A stretch of DNA of 64,000 bases from G963556115 sp963677015. Lineage in GTDB: Bacteria; Planctomycetota; SZUA-567. The stretch covers positions 2,418,001 to 2,482,000 of the forward strand of contig OY781533.1 of NCBI GenBank assembly GCA_963677015.1. Direction: 5' to 3'. This document shows, one piece after another, positions 55,131 through 64,000 of this stretch (positions are counted from its first letter, which is position 1; every line of letters begins with the position of its first letter). Made by a program: the position numbers and the translations under genes. The notes under the pieces were generated by a model that worked only from the letters and a program-made list of their open reading frames with translations, was not told the origin of the DNA and ran no database searches.

Positions 55131-56414
55131 CTAGAGCATCTCTTTCTGCAGCTCATACAGCTTATACACAAATGAATCCGAATTAACCGCAACCTGATCA
55201 AGCTTGATATTCTCTCCCATCTTGATATCCGTCTTTAAAACCGCATTGCTGGCAATACCGATAGGAAGATAATTCTGCTGCCTCTGATCTTCATGCCGGA
55301 TAATTACCCCATACCAGTCACTGCCGCCAATATCAGAGAGTTTCTGCCCCGCTTTGAGGTCGCGCTTGGCTTTGCAGACTACATCTGCATGAACTTCACT
55401 CGCAGTAATTGTCCGCTCTCCCAAAACTACCGCTTCAGCAATTGACTGCGGTGTCTCGATGTTACAGAGATGATACGGGCGATACTGCAGGTAATACGGA
55501 CCTTCCTTACCACTCATAAACTTCATATCAGCACGCATTTTCTTATCATCGGTATAGACAATCGCAAATACCCCCGGAGCGACCTTGCCGGTAGAATAAT
55601 CAACCACACCACGCTGTGAAAGAATACCTCCGTCTTCCCGTGGTATAAATTTACTGGCCAGATCTTCAATTTCCACCTTGGCACCATGCATTCCCTCAAC
55701 ATCCGGCACCATCCCCGTTGCATTGGCGACAGCGCACATTTCAACCATGGTTTTAGTCCCATCCTTGAAAGCAGCCAGCATTTTAGGACTCATTGCCTTG
55801 CCCGCAGCCTCTTCAAGAATATATGGAGTGTCCTTGCTCGCAGCATAATCAATCACATTATTCTTGCCCTTACCGAGAGTCACTACTTCAAATCCCATCA
55901 ACCGTGCCTGTTCATAAAGCATTTTACAGACACCCGGCTCATCACCGGAAGCAACGGTATATACGGTATTCATCTTTCTGGCAAGCTGATTCAGATAATA
56001 TCCGACAGTAATATCCGTTTCAACATTAAGCATAATGATCGGCTTACGGTTCATTATAGAATTATAAGCCAGTTTTGCACCGATATCAGTGACCCCGGTC
56101 ACATCGACATTTGCATCAATGTTATCCAGTTCCACCAGAATCATAGCATTGTCAGTAACAACCTTACTCCCTGCTTCCAACGCCTTCTGTGCTTTGGCGA
56201 CACTGTCAACAGCGACAATATCAGTATAGCCCATACTCTTAAAAGCCTTGATCGCAAGTTCAACATTAATATCAGCCAGACAGTCAATTCTCATTCCGGT
56301 AATACGGTTTACCGCATGAGCCATTCCTGTTCCCATCTGACCGCACCCCACTATACCAACTCTAACCGGCTTACCCATATTCTGCAAGCCCTGCAACTTC
56401 GAGACTAATTCCAT
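55131..56414 (-). CDS. SAF-domain NAD(P)-dependent oxidoreductase
   Basis: 427 residues from ATG at 56414, seven bases after GGAG. An N-terminal Rossmann fold (VGIVGCGQMGTGMAHA) resembles homoserine dehydrogenase, and a C-terminal SAF domain (about 335-425; VVCKAKRDLKAGQKLSDIG) follows. This architecture recurs in operons for unusual sugars, sugar acids or polyols. The substrate is unknown. It lies 23 bases after the FGGY kinase. Confidence 0.82.
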   Translation of the reverse strand: MELVSKLQGLQNMGKPVRVGIVGCGQMGTGMAHAVNRITGMRIDCLADINVELAIKAFKSMGYTDIVAVDSVAKAQKALEAGSKVVTDNAMILVELDNIDANVDVTGVTDIGAKLAYNSIMNRKPIIMLNVETDITVGYYLNQLARKMNTVYTVASGDEPGVCKMLYEQARLMGFEVVTLGKGKNNVIDYAASKDTPYILEEAAGKAMSPKMLAAFKDGTKTMVEMCAVANATGMVPDVEGMHGAKVEIEDLASKFIPREDGGILSQRGVVDYSTGKVAPGVFAIVYTDDKKMRADMKFMSGKEGPYYLQYRPYHLCNIETPQSIAEAVVLGERTITASEVHADVVCKAKRDLKAGQKLSDIGGSDWYGVIIRHEDQRQQNYLPIGIASNAVLKTDIKMGENIKLDQVAVNSDSFVYKLYELQKEML

Positions 56415-56437
56415 TTCAACACTCCTCACATTAACAG

Positions 56438-57979
56438 TTAACCAAGTGTACTGACCAATTCAGCAAGATGCCTGTAGTCATCCTTCACATGGTTATAAAT
56501 ATCCTTATAAATTCCAAAATACTTCATGTACCTCTCATGATTTCCCTGATCAGGTTCGAGCCTGTCCACCAGCTCGGTCTTCTCTTTGGCGATAGAGAAA
56601 TCCTTGAATACTCCGGCAGCCACTCCTGCAAGTACCGCATCACCATACGGTGCTCCGACCCTGCTCTTTACAACTACAGTAGGCGTATTGAAGACATCGG
56701 TAATAATCTTGCGCCACACCTTGCTCACAGCACCGCCCTCATTCAGCGCCAGCGGCAGATTAAACTTTATTCCCTGTTCCTTGAATATTCTGAATGAATC
56801 ATACAACGCGTACGCAACCGCTTCCATACCGGCACGAACAACATGAGCTCTGGTATGATGCAGCGAAAGTCCGAAAAGACATCCTCTAGCCGCCACATCC
56901 CAGATCGGAGTACGTTCGCCCATCAGAAACGGCAGAAAAATAAGTCCTTCAGCTCCCAGAGGCACTGCTGCGGCCTGCTCACTCATAAGACTATAAATAT
57001 TCTCACCGGATTTTTCACATTCACTGCTTTCATGCATATACATCAGATCACGTATATAACGCAACACCTGTCCACCGGTAAGTGTAGTGGCAACCGTGAT
57101 ATACGTATTACGAGAGTCCGTGGTATATGGAAAATTATGCATCGTATTATTAAAATACTCACCATTATGCACCACGCCGAAGTTTCCGCAGGTTCCGAGA
57201 TTCATCTGTACATCACCGACATTGATTGCGCCGGCTCCGGACCATCCGGCATTGCAGTCTACCTGCCCGGCAGCAACCTTTGTCCCGGGTGCAAGGCCTG
57301 TCACTGCAGCCGCTTCTTCTGTAATTACGCCAACAACCTCTTCGCAACTGTGAATTTCCGGAAGCACATCAGGAGAAATACCGATTTTCTCCATTATAGC
57401 ATTGGAGAATTCTCCCTTTACAATATCATAGGCAACGCCGTAGAATGTAGCCGCTGAACGATGCATTATAAATTTTCCGGTAAGTTTCATGGTAATGTAG
57501 CCGTCAATTGTCAATGCCTTATAAATCCGGCTGTAGATATCAGGATGATGCGCCTTCTCCCATAGCAGATTGCACAACAGCGGATGATCCTCAATAGGGT
57601 TCTTGGTAAATTCAAGAAGCTCTTCGCTTCCTAACAGATTACGCAAAAAATCAACCTCTTTATTCGCTCTGCGGTCAAGCAGATTATACGCGTCCACCAG
57701 CGGTTCCCCGGCACTATCGACAAATACCGCCGAAGGCAGCGCTGAGGATACAGCAACTCCGATAATATCCGCTCCTGTAATTCCCGCCTTTTTAATTGCC
57801 TCTCTGATAGTCTCCTGCGCCACCCGCCAGTAGTCCGCAGGATTATGCGTAGAATGACCTATCGCCGGTGTAAGTATAGGATACTCCCGATAACTGTAGC
57901 CCAGCACATCACCTTCTTCATTTATCACTACAGATTTACCGCCACCTGTTCCATAGTCTATTCCAAGTAAACACTTCAT
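56438..57979 (-). CDS. FGGY-family carbohydrate kinase
   Basis: 513 residues, the typical FGGY length. The N-terminal phosphate loop GIDYGTGGGKSVV, the middle GQVDCNAGWSGAGA and the C-terminal GAPYGDAVLAGVAAG are intact. Members phosphorylate pentuloses, hexuloses, glycerol or tetritols; the motifs visible do not settle the substrate. TTGGGGAG precedes the ATG. It lies 15 bases after the permease gene, so imported sugar is probably phosphorylated here. Confidence 0.92.
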   Translation of the reverse strand: MKCLLGIDYGTGGGKSVVINEEGDVLGYSYREYPILTPAIGHSTHNPADYWRVAQETIREAIKKAGITGADIIGVAVSSALPSAVFVDSAGEPLVDAYNLLDRRANKEVDFLRNLLGSEELLEFTKNPIEDHPLLCNLLWEKAHHPDIYSRIYKALTIDGYITMKLTGKFIMHRSAATFYGVAYDIVKGEFSNAIMEKIGISPDVLPEIHSCEEVVGVITEEAAAVTGLAPGTKVAAGQVDCNAGWSGAGAINVGDVQMNLGTCGNFGVVHNGEYFNNTMHNFPYTTDSRNTYITVATTLTGGQVLRYIRDLMYMHESSECEKSGENIYSLMSEQAAAVPLGAEGLIFLPFLMGERTPIWDVAARGCLFGLSLHHTRAHVVRAGMEAVAYALYDSFRIFKEQGIKFNLPLALNEGGAVSKVWRKIITDVFNTPTVVVKSRVGAPYGDAVLAGVAAGVFKDFSIAKEKTELVDRLEPDQGNHERYMKYFGIYKDIYNHVKDDYRHLAELVSTLG

Positions 57980-57994
57980 ATAATGCTCCCCAAT

Positions 57995-58984
57995 CTACTT
58001 ACACTCTAACTTCATAATATTCTTTTTCTTCAGCCCCTGCAGATAACTGGTCTTGATACTGTCGATAAATACCGCCAGGAATATAATCAGCGCCATTATT
58101 ATTGAATGAAGATAAATATCCACATTGATATAGACCAGCCCCGCCTGCACCATCTGAATCATAATAATTCCGATAAAGGTTCCCGGGAATATATTACCTA
58201 CTCCGCCAAATAGCGACACCCCTCCCAGTACTGCCGCGGCAATAGCATTGAACTCTTCACCACTGCCGAAATTTGCATTTGCTCTGCCGAGCCGGGTTAT
58301 TGCCACCAGTCCGCCCATAGCCGCCATTAATCCGCAAATAGTATAGGTTGAGAACATAAGAGGCTTTACCCGTATACCGGCTTTCATTGATATCTCCTCA
58401 TTATTCCCGATAGCATACAGATGCCTGCCCCATGGAGCATATTCCAGATAAACATAGGTAATCAGCAGCATCAGAGCAAAGATAAATATATGCATGGGAA
58501 TCAGACCGAAAACATCATAGGTACTCATCTTGGTTATTGATTCAGGATAATTTATCGCCTTTGACTTACTGATCCATAGCCCTGCCCCGCGTACGATCAG
58601 CATTGTAATAAGAGTTGCCAGAAACGGAGAAAAATTCAGCACCGTAATAATTACCGCGTTAAAAGCCCCGACAGCCAGACCGACCAGCAGACACACAATG
58701 ATCGCCGCAGTTATTGGCCAGTCATTCTCAATCAGTACTCCCATCACCACTACCGAAAAATACATGGTGGAGCCTACCGAAAGATCAATCCCGCCAATAA
58801 GCAGCACAAAGGTCATACCAATAGCCACCAGACCGATATACGTGGAGTTACCGAGAATAATCTCCATATTCTTCAATGAAAAGAAGCGGGCGGACATAAT
58901 ACTGAAAAGTACAAAGAAAATCACAAACATCACAATCGTCGAGTGTTTTAGCAGCACATTAAAAATTCTTGTTTTCAGATCCAT
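57995..58984 (-). CDS. ABC sugar permease, RbsC type (second permease)
   Basis: 329 residues with eight to ten predicted membrane segments and the CUT2 permease motif SMKAGIRVKPLMFSTYTICG near 205 and AAVLGGVSLFGGVGNIFPG near 250. Its start codon lies two bases after the ATPase stop. Together with the other RbsC-type gene it suggests a heteromeric channel. Confidence 0.92.
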   Translation of the reverse strand: MDLKTRIFNVLLKHSTIVMFVIFFVLFSIMSARFFSLKNMEIILGNSTYIGLVAIGMTFVLLIGGIDLSVGSTMYFSVVVMGVLIENDWPITAAIIVCLLVGLAVGAFNAVIITVLNFSPFLATLITMLIVRGAGLWISKSKAINYPESITKMSTYDVFGLIPMHIFIFALMLLITYVYLEYAPWGRHLYAIGNNEEISMKAGIRVKPLMFSTYTICGLMAAMGGLVAITRLGRANANFGSGEEFNAIAAAVLGGVSLFGGVGNIFPGTFIGIIMIQMVQAGLVYINVDIYLHSIIMALIIFLAVFIDSIKTSYLQGLKKKNIMKLECK

Positions 58985-58986
58985 AA

Positions 58987-60501
58987 TTACACCTCACCTG
59001 TAGTTTCATACCCTTCACGAAAAGCTGCCTTGACAATCTCCGCTGTATCAAATTCCTCGCGCAGAAATTCCCTGATTATCTCACCTCTACTCATGACTAT
59101 AATACGGTCACAGAGCGCCTGCAATTCCTCCAGCTCCGATGAAATAAAGATTATTCCTGATCCATTCTCAGCCAATTGATTCAAAATTGTGTAAACTTCA
59201 TACTTAGCCTTAACATCAATGCCCCGGGTCGGCTCATCCACCAGAAATATCTCCGGCTTCTCAGGCAGCCATTTACCGATAACCACCTTCTGCTGATTAC
59301 CACCGCTGAGATTCTTGGGTTTCTGTTTATAGATATTGTTAGCTTTAAGACGCAATGACTTTGACGTCTCCTCCGCAATCTTATCCAGCCTGCGCTTGCT
59401 CACTCTCTTGAATATCCTTGAACTATTGGATTTAGCTGCAATCATCGATAAATTGAAGTCAATTGACAGATTCATCAAAAGCCCTTCACTGCGCCTGTCT
59501 TCAGTGATAAAGGCGGCACCGTTATTAATCATCACATCCGGTTTATTCTTGGGCATCAATTCACCATTCAGATAAACCTCTCCTTCACGGTACGAATCAA
59601 TACCAAAGATCATTCGCGCAAGCTCGGTTCTGCCAGAGCCCATCAACCCAAAAAATCCTACAACCTCTCCCTGCCGCACTTTAAACGAGATATCCTTTAC
59701 CATCCCCGGCTGCGACAGACGCTCAACCCGCATTTTTAGCTTTTCAGTTACAGTATTCTTGTAAGGCGGGAAGATATTTTCCATCTCGCTGCCGACCATT
59801 TCCATCACCATACGATCGGTAGTATAGTCTGCCGTCTTTCCGGTAGCCACCAGCTTACCGTCACGCAGTATTACCAGCTCATCGGTCAGATTTTTCACAT
59901 CACTCAGAATATGGGAGATATAAATTATAGTTTTCCCATTCTCCTTCAGTTTTCTTATCAGTTTGAAGAGGATCGCACTCTCCTTGGCAGTCAATGACGT
60001 TGTTGGTTCATCAAAGAGATACAACTCAGCATCGGTAAGCAGCGCCTTGGCAATTTCCACCATCTGCCTGGTTCCCGGCGGAAGGTCTTCCACCACATCA
60101 GTAGACTTGATATCAACATTTATTTCATCAAGAAAATTCTGACACAACCGGAACATTTTACGTTTATTAATCAGTGGCAGCCCGGCAATTTTCGGGAACC
60201 GGTCCAGCATCAGATTCTCGGCAACTGTGAGGTTGCTCAGTAAATTAAGCTCTTGATGAATAAAGGTAATTTTATTCTCTATAGCGTCAGAAGGAGATTC
60301 CGGTTCATATGGCTTACCTTTGAATTCCAGCGTACCGGAATCAGGCTGCAACACGCCACCGATAATATTCATTATAGTTGATTTACCGGCTCCATTCTCT
60401 CCGAGAAACCCGACAATTGAGCCTTCCTTCAATTCAAATGACATGTCAAAGAGCACCTGCACCCCATAAAAACTTTTATTTATATTCTTTAAAGTTATCA
60501 T
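58987..60501 (-). CDS. ABC sugar importer double ATPase, RbsA type
   Basis: 504 residues with two nucleotide-binding domains. The first has Walker A GENGAGKST and Walker B ELYLFDEPTTSL. The second has the degenerate GLMGSGRTE loop usual in RbsA proteins, then LSGGNQQKVVIGKWL and FLVDEPTRGIDV. It powers the CUT2 permeases encoded on both sides. AAGGAG lies 14 bases before the ATG. Confidence 0.95.
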   Translation of the reverse strand: MITLKNINKSFYGVQVLFDMSFELKEGSIVGFLGENGAGKSTIMNIIGGVLQPDSGTLEFKGKPYEPESPSDAIENKITFIHQELNLLSNLTVAENLMLDRFPKIAGLPLINKRKMFRLCQNFLDEINVDIKSTDVVEDLPPGTRQMVEIAKALLTDAELYLFDEPTTSLTAKESAILFKLIRKLKENGKTIIYISHILSDVKNLTDELVILRDGKLVATGKTADYTTDRMVMEMVGSEMENIFPPYKNTVTEKLKMRVERLSQPGMVKDISFKVRQGEVVGFFGLMGSGRTELARMIFGIDSYREGEVYLNGELMPKNKPDVMINNGAAFITEDRRSEGLLMNLSIDFNLSMIAAKSNSSRIFKRVSKRRLDKIAEETSKSLRLKANNIYKQKPKNLSGGNQQKVVIGKWLPEKPEIFLVDEPTRGIDVKAKYEVYTILNQLAENGSGIIFISSELEELQALCDRIIVMSRGEIIREFLREEFDTAEIVKAAFREGYETTGEV

Positions 60502-60505
60502 TATA

Positions 60506-61549
60506 TTATCTCTGCTCCTTACGCATACGAATCACATCCAGTAGCACAGCTGCCAAAATTATCAGCCCTTTTACAATATCAATCAGATAAAACGGCAGAT
60601 TAAGCAGACTCAGACTATTATTCAGAATAACAAAAAAGAATACCCCGAAGACAACACTTATTATTTTACCGCGGCCGCCGGAAAGTGAGACCCCGGCGAT
60701 AATGTTGGCTCCAATAATATCAAGCAGACTTGAAGAGCCAAGTGTCGGCCTGCCCTGCTCCAGCCTGGCTGTATATAGAATTGAACCGCAGGCTGCACAG
60801 AAACCGCTTATCATATAAGTACAAATGATAATTTTCTTTACTTTATACCCGGATACTCTGGCAGCTTCGGCATTGGTACCGACAGAATATACTTTTCTGC
60901 CGAACAGCGTTGTACTTAAAAGCAGATGCGCAAGTATAACCAGTACAGTTACAATTATCAGCGGCATTGTTATAATGCTGTAAAAAGATCCTTTCCCAAG
61001 AAAAATAAAAGACTTAGGCAGATAAAGAATATTTTCGGAATTCGGCAGATAGATAGCCAGCGCGGTAAAAAGCATCATATTGACCAGAGTCACAATAAAT
61101 GCCGGCATTTTAAAGAAGGCGATTGAGACGCCATTAAGCAGACCTATCAGCACCCCGCACAACAGCATCACTATAATTGCCGCAGGTACAGCCATCATAC
61201 TTCCGGAAAATAGACCGCCGGACTCATTGATAAACCAGCCCCACAACGGACATTTACTGAATATGTCCGGATTGAATTTTTCCGCCATTATAAACGCCCC
61301 CATTACACTGGAGAAAGCCATAATGGAAGTCTGTGAAAGATCAATACCGGCAATAATCAGTACATAGGTCTGCCCCACAGCGATAATAATCAGCGGCAAC
61401 GCATTTGAAAACAGATTTTTCAAATTATAGGCACTGATAATTCGCGGAATAAACGGCAACAGCACCAGTACATATAGAATAGTAACTATAAGGATAAAAT
61501 AATCCCCGAACAGCTGTTCTTTTAAATAACGAAGTTTATTGTTTGTCAT
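60506..61549 (-). CDS. ABC sugar permease, RbsC type (first permease)
   Basis: 347 residues with eight to ten predicted membrane segments and RbsC-type motifs (AAGIDLSQTS-like IIAGIDLSQTSIM near 70, NAEAARVSGYKVKKIIICTY near 230, IIAGVSLSGGRGKIISV near 290). Different in sequence from the second permease, so not a recent duplicate. It follows the binding protein after about 277 bases that show no gene. Confidence 0.92.
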   Translation of the reverse strand: MTNNKLRYLKEQLFGDYFILIVTILYVLVLLPFIPRIISAYNLKNLFSNALPLIIIAVGQTYVLIIAGIDLSQTSIMAFSSVMGAFIMAEKFNPDIFSKCPLWGWFINESGGLFSGSMMAVPAAIIVMLLCGVLIGLLNGVSIAFFKMPAFIVTLVNMMLFTALAIYLPNSENILYLPKSFIFLGKGSFYSIITMPLIIVTVLVILAHLLLSTTLFGRKVYSVGTNAEAARVSGYKVKKIIICTYMISGFCAACGSILYTARLEQGRPTLGSSSLLDIIGANIIAGVSLSGGRGKIISVVFGVFFFVILNNSLSLLNLPFYLIDIVKGLIILAAVLLDVIRMRKEQR

Positions 61550-61826
61550 AATTTTACTTACATATAAAGATACAAAACTTAATCACACACTTTTTAAACA
61601 CAGTTGCTTGTTTATAAAAACTTTTCTTATGAATTCCTGCAGCAGAGCCGGCTGATACGTACATATTTTGTAAAACTTGCTATAACCCGGTAACCCAACA
61701 CACTATACCCGATATTACCACATAACAGTCGCACCCTACTGCAATCATTCTTATTCACCTCTGTCTCCAGTTGAGCAGACAACAGATAATTCTGTTATGC
61801 ACCCTTTCTACCGAAGTCCAGAATAA

Positions 61827-62834
61827 CTATTTAGCTGCTTTCTTTTCATATAGATACCCGCCCCACATATCGGTTCCACGCTCTTTGATATTATCAAGAG
61901 TCAGAGCAAATCCGGGATCTTCAAGCCAGGCGTTAGGTTCAGATTCACCTTTTTCAATAGCCCCTGTCATAGCACTCAACATCATATTTGCTTCTGTAAA
62001 GAGATCCTGCACTCCGGTAGAATCAACATAACCTTCCTTCATCAGCATGTATGCAGTCATATCACCATCAAGCCCACCGAGAATGACATGGTCTTTACTG
62101 CCGGTCTTATTCCACTTACCAAGAGGCGCCAGCACAGACTGTATAACCGGGAAAAGAAAGTCGGAAGAAGTAAACAGAAAGTCTATGTCCGGATTAGCCT
62201 GCATGGCACTTTCAAGATTCGCACGACAGACGTTGGCATCCCATTTAGAAGGTATTTCAATTGGCTTACCAGTCCAGAGATCAGGGTATTCTTTTACCGC
62301 ATCATAAAATCCCAGACGCCGCTGTACCGCATTAGGATCACCAAGATTTCCCACAATAATCGCCGGAGTAACCTTTCGGCCAAGCTTCTTCGCCTGCTCA
62401 GCCATAAAACTTACAGCAGACTTGGCAATAGCCCGGTTATCAGCGACAACAACAATAGCCTTGGCTTCCTTATTTGATGGCGGTCTATTATATATTCCAA
62501 TAGGAATGCCGGCATCATTACATTCTTTAGCAATGGTAACTGCACTCTCACCATCCTGAGGAATAATTATAATACCGTCAACACCTTGAGTGATTGCATC
62601 CTTAACCTGCTCCAGCTGCCTGTTGGCATCCTCATTGGCGTTCTTTTCAATCACATCGATATTCTTTTCCACCAGAGACTTTATAATAGCTTCATGACTT
62701 GCAACCCAGAATTCTGTCTCCAGATCCTGAAAACAGAAAGCAATAGTCTCCGCTCTTGCCTGACCGGCAGAAAACGTAAAAATTGCCGCAAACATAATCA
62801 GCGCGAACAACCTTGAAATTAAATTCTTTTTCAT
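61827..62834 (-). CDS. ABC sugar-binding protein, RbsB type
   Basis: 335 residues from ATG at 62834, eight bases after GGAG; an in-frame ATG two codons earlier has the site too close. A signal peptide ends in ARA, so the protein is periplasmic. The periplasmic binding protein fold of the ribose type is clear (DAITQGVDGIIIIPQDGES, GIPIGIYNRPPSN, DFLFTSSDFLFPV). It is the first gene of the importer-kinase operon and faces a divergent RpiR regulator. Confidence 0.92.
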   Translation of the reverse strand: MKKNLISRLFALIMFAAIFTFSAGQARAETIAFCFQDLETEFWVASHEAIIKSLVEKNIDVIEKNANEDANRQLEQVKDAITQGVDGIIIIPQDGESAVTIAKECNDAGIPIGIYNRPPSNKEAKAIVVVADNRAIAKSAVSFMAEQAKKLGRKVTPAIIVGNLGDPNAVQRRLGFYDAVKEYPDLWTGKPIEIPSKWDANVCRANLESAMQANPDIDFLFTSSDFLFPVIQSVLAPLGKWNKTGSKDHVILGGLDGDMTAYMLMKEGYVDSTGVQDLFTEANMMLSAMTGAIEKGESEPNAWLEDPGFALTLDNIKERGTDMWGGYLYEKKAAK

Positions 62835-62873
62835 TTCCATCACTCCTAAAACAAAAGAAACAAACTCACACAA

Positions 62874-63503
62874 TTTTTAAAAAACACATAACACATGTAC
62901 ACATAAAGAACATTAATTTTTCAACAATTTCACTATATCCTGTTTTTTTCATTACGCAAGTTTATATTTTAAATTTTTTCATAATGAAACTTTTAAAATG
63001 AAATGTTTTCATAAAATTTTCCCGTATTTCCCGGAAAATAATCAACAATCAAAAGAATTAATTTCATAAAATTATCACCAAAAAGAAATTTTTACAAAGA
63101 TTGGTCTCTCACGCTAAAACTCAATTTCTTTAATTATATTTCCCATAAACAGTAGAACCTGATTACTTAAGACAACTAGAAAAGATACAAACGGATAAGC
63201 TAAATATGCATAAAGCCCTAAGAAATCGGTACCCAGAAAACACCAAAATCATTCATGAACCAAAATTTATTATGTATTAAAAAAATCACACCAGAAACGT
63301 TTACCACTCACCAGCAACAACTCATCCACCGTTCCTGCAGAAAATCTTTTTCCAGTTAAAATCAAATAATTAATAACTTTTATAAATAATTAATTTGACT
63401 AAAATAATAAACGGTGTAAACTTCTGGTATAAAGTTCCATAATTAATAAGAAAATAGAACTTTGTACCAAACAACTTTCTATAACAGCTTTAATGAGGGA
63501 AAA
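62874..63503. other. Divergent control region between RbsB-type and RpiR genes
   Basis: About 630 AT-rich bases without a gene. It contains a cluster of TTTCAT/ATGAAA inverted repeats near the binding-protein gene (listed separately). Clear promoter boxes were not settled by eye. Confidence 0.5.
62977..63012. promoter_or_regulatory. Operator-like inverted repeats, candidate RpiR sites
   Basis: TTTCATAATGAAA (62977-62989) and ATGAAATGTTTTCAT (62998-63012) share the arms TTTCAT and ATGAAA, and a lone TTTCAT half-site follows near 63061. GAAA-spacer-TTTC palindromes are common targets of RpiR proteins. They lie 140-180 bases before the binding-protein gene. Confidence 0.5.
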
Positions 63504-64000
63504 ATGCATAATAATACCTGTAGCGCAAGGATACGCTCTTTATACAATACTTTTTCAAAGAAGGAGAAGACAATAGCAGACTATATTCTCAAGAACCTTG
63601 AGAATATTACCAGCATGCCTATCAGTCAGCTGGCCGAAGAACTGCAGGTAGGCAAAGCAAGTATTTTACGTTTCTGCAATAAACTTGACTTCAACGGTTA
63701 CAAAGAACTCAAAATTAGCCTGGCACGCGAAAACCCCGTAGAAAAGAGCCTTATTTACTCAAACAGCAGCAATTCACTGGAGAACCTGCTAGACGCAGTG
63801 ACAGCCGAAAACATCGCTACACTGCAAGTCAGCAGACAAAAGGTAATACCCCAGGACCTGACAAAAGCTGCTGATATTCTCACACATACAGATAAGCTCC
63901 TTATACTCGCAAATGGGTTTTCAGCACTGCTTGGTGAGATAGCAAAATATAAAATAATGAAGTTAGGACTAAATTGTGAAACATGTTCTGACTATCAGTT
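63504..64000 (+). CDS. RpiR-family regulator, 3' end cut by window
   Basis: 165 codons are visible from ATG at 63504, with GAGGGA just ahead. The HTH_6 domain is clear (FSKKEKTIADYILKNLE, ISQLAEELQVGKASILRFC) and the start of a SIS domain follows (TDKLLILANGFSALLGEIA). Divergent from the sugar importer operon, so a local regulator is likely. It differs from the other RpiR protein in this window. Confidence 0.88.
   Translation, partial: MHNNTCSARIRSLYNTFSKKEKTIADYILKNLENITSMPISQLAEELQVGKASILRFCNKLDFNGYKELKISLARENPVEKSLIYSNSSNSLENLLDAVTAENIATLQVSRQKVIPQDLTKAADILTHTDKLLILANGFSALLGEIAKYKIMKLGLNCETCSDYQ

Overview
The window looks like a chromosomal segment from a Gram-negative, pilus-bearing bacterium with chemotaxis genes. 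The mix of genes, the divergent EF-Tu switch I and the sugar loci suggest a Lentisphaerota/Victivallales-type member of the PVC group. That placement is inference from gene content, not from a phylogeny. An outer membrane is shown directly by the secretin, and a periplasm by several signal peptides.

Layout. (1) 1-10.4 kb, minus strand: a Tad/type IVc pilus or secretion operon running secretin, TadD-like TPR lipoprotein, CpaB, FHA-fused TadA ATPase, TadB, TadC, a membrane FHA protein and a membrane pseudokinase cut by the window edge. (2) 10.6-26.0 kb, minus strand: the transcription/translation core, read tRNA-Thr, tuf, tRNA-Trp, secE, nusG, rplK, rplA, rplJ, rplL, rpoB, rpoC, rpsL, rpsG, closed by a strong terminator. 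(3) 26.8-37.1 kb: an island of about 10 kb at the 3' end of tRNA-Lys, bounded by a direct repeat of about 105 bp. It holds a broken integrase, a type II L-asparaginase and a sucrose/fructan module (CUT1 ABC importer, GH32 hydrolase, LacI repressor with three operator-like palindromes). (4) 37.4-48.3 kb: chemotaxis. Two membrane receptors on the plus strand face a minus-strand operon cheA-cheW-(soluble tandem-Cache protein)-(small protein). (5) 48.7-64 kb: a four-helix-bundle-like protein, then a large minus-strand locus for an unidentified sugar or polyol: RbsABC-type importer with two different permeases, FGGY kinase, SAF-domain oxidoreductase, zinc alcohol dehydrogenase, VOC protein, an unknown protein, an RpiR regulator and a FucI-like isomerase. 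A second, divergent RpiR regulator runs off the right edge.

How the parts fit. The FHA domains and pseudokinase suggest that the Tad machine is controlled by phospho-dependent protein binding. The chemotaxis set lacks cheY, cheB and cheR here, but CheA carries its own receiver and both receptors end in a CheR/CheB-tethering type pentapeptide. The two sugar loci are separate import-plus-first-steps modules, each with a local repressor. The best candidates for something undescribed are the membrane-free tandem-Cache protein encoded with CheA/CheW, and the pseudokinase/FHA group in the Tad operon.
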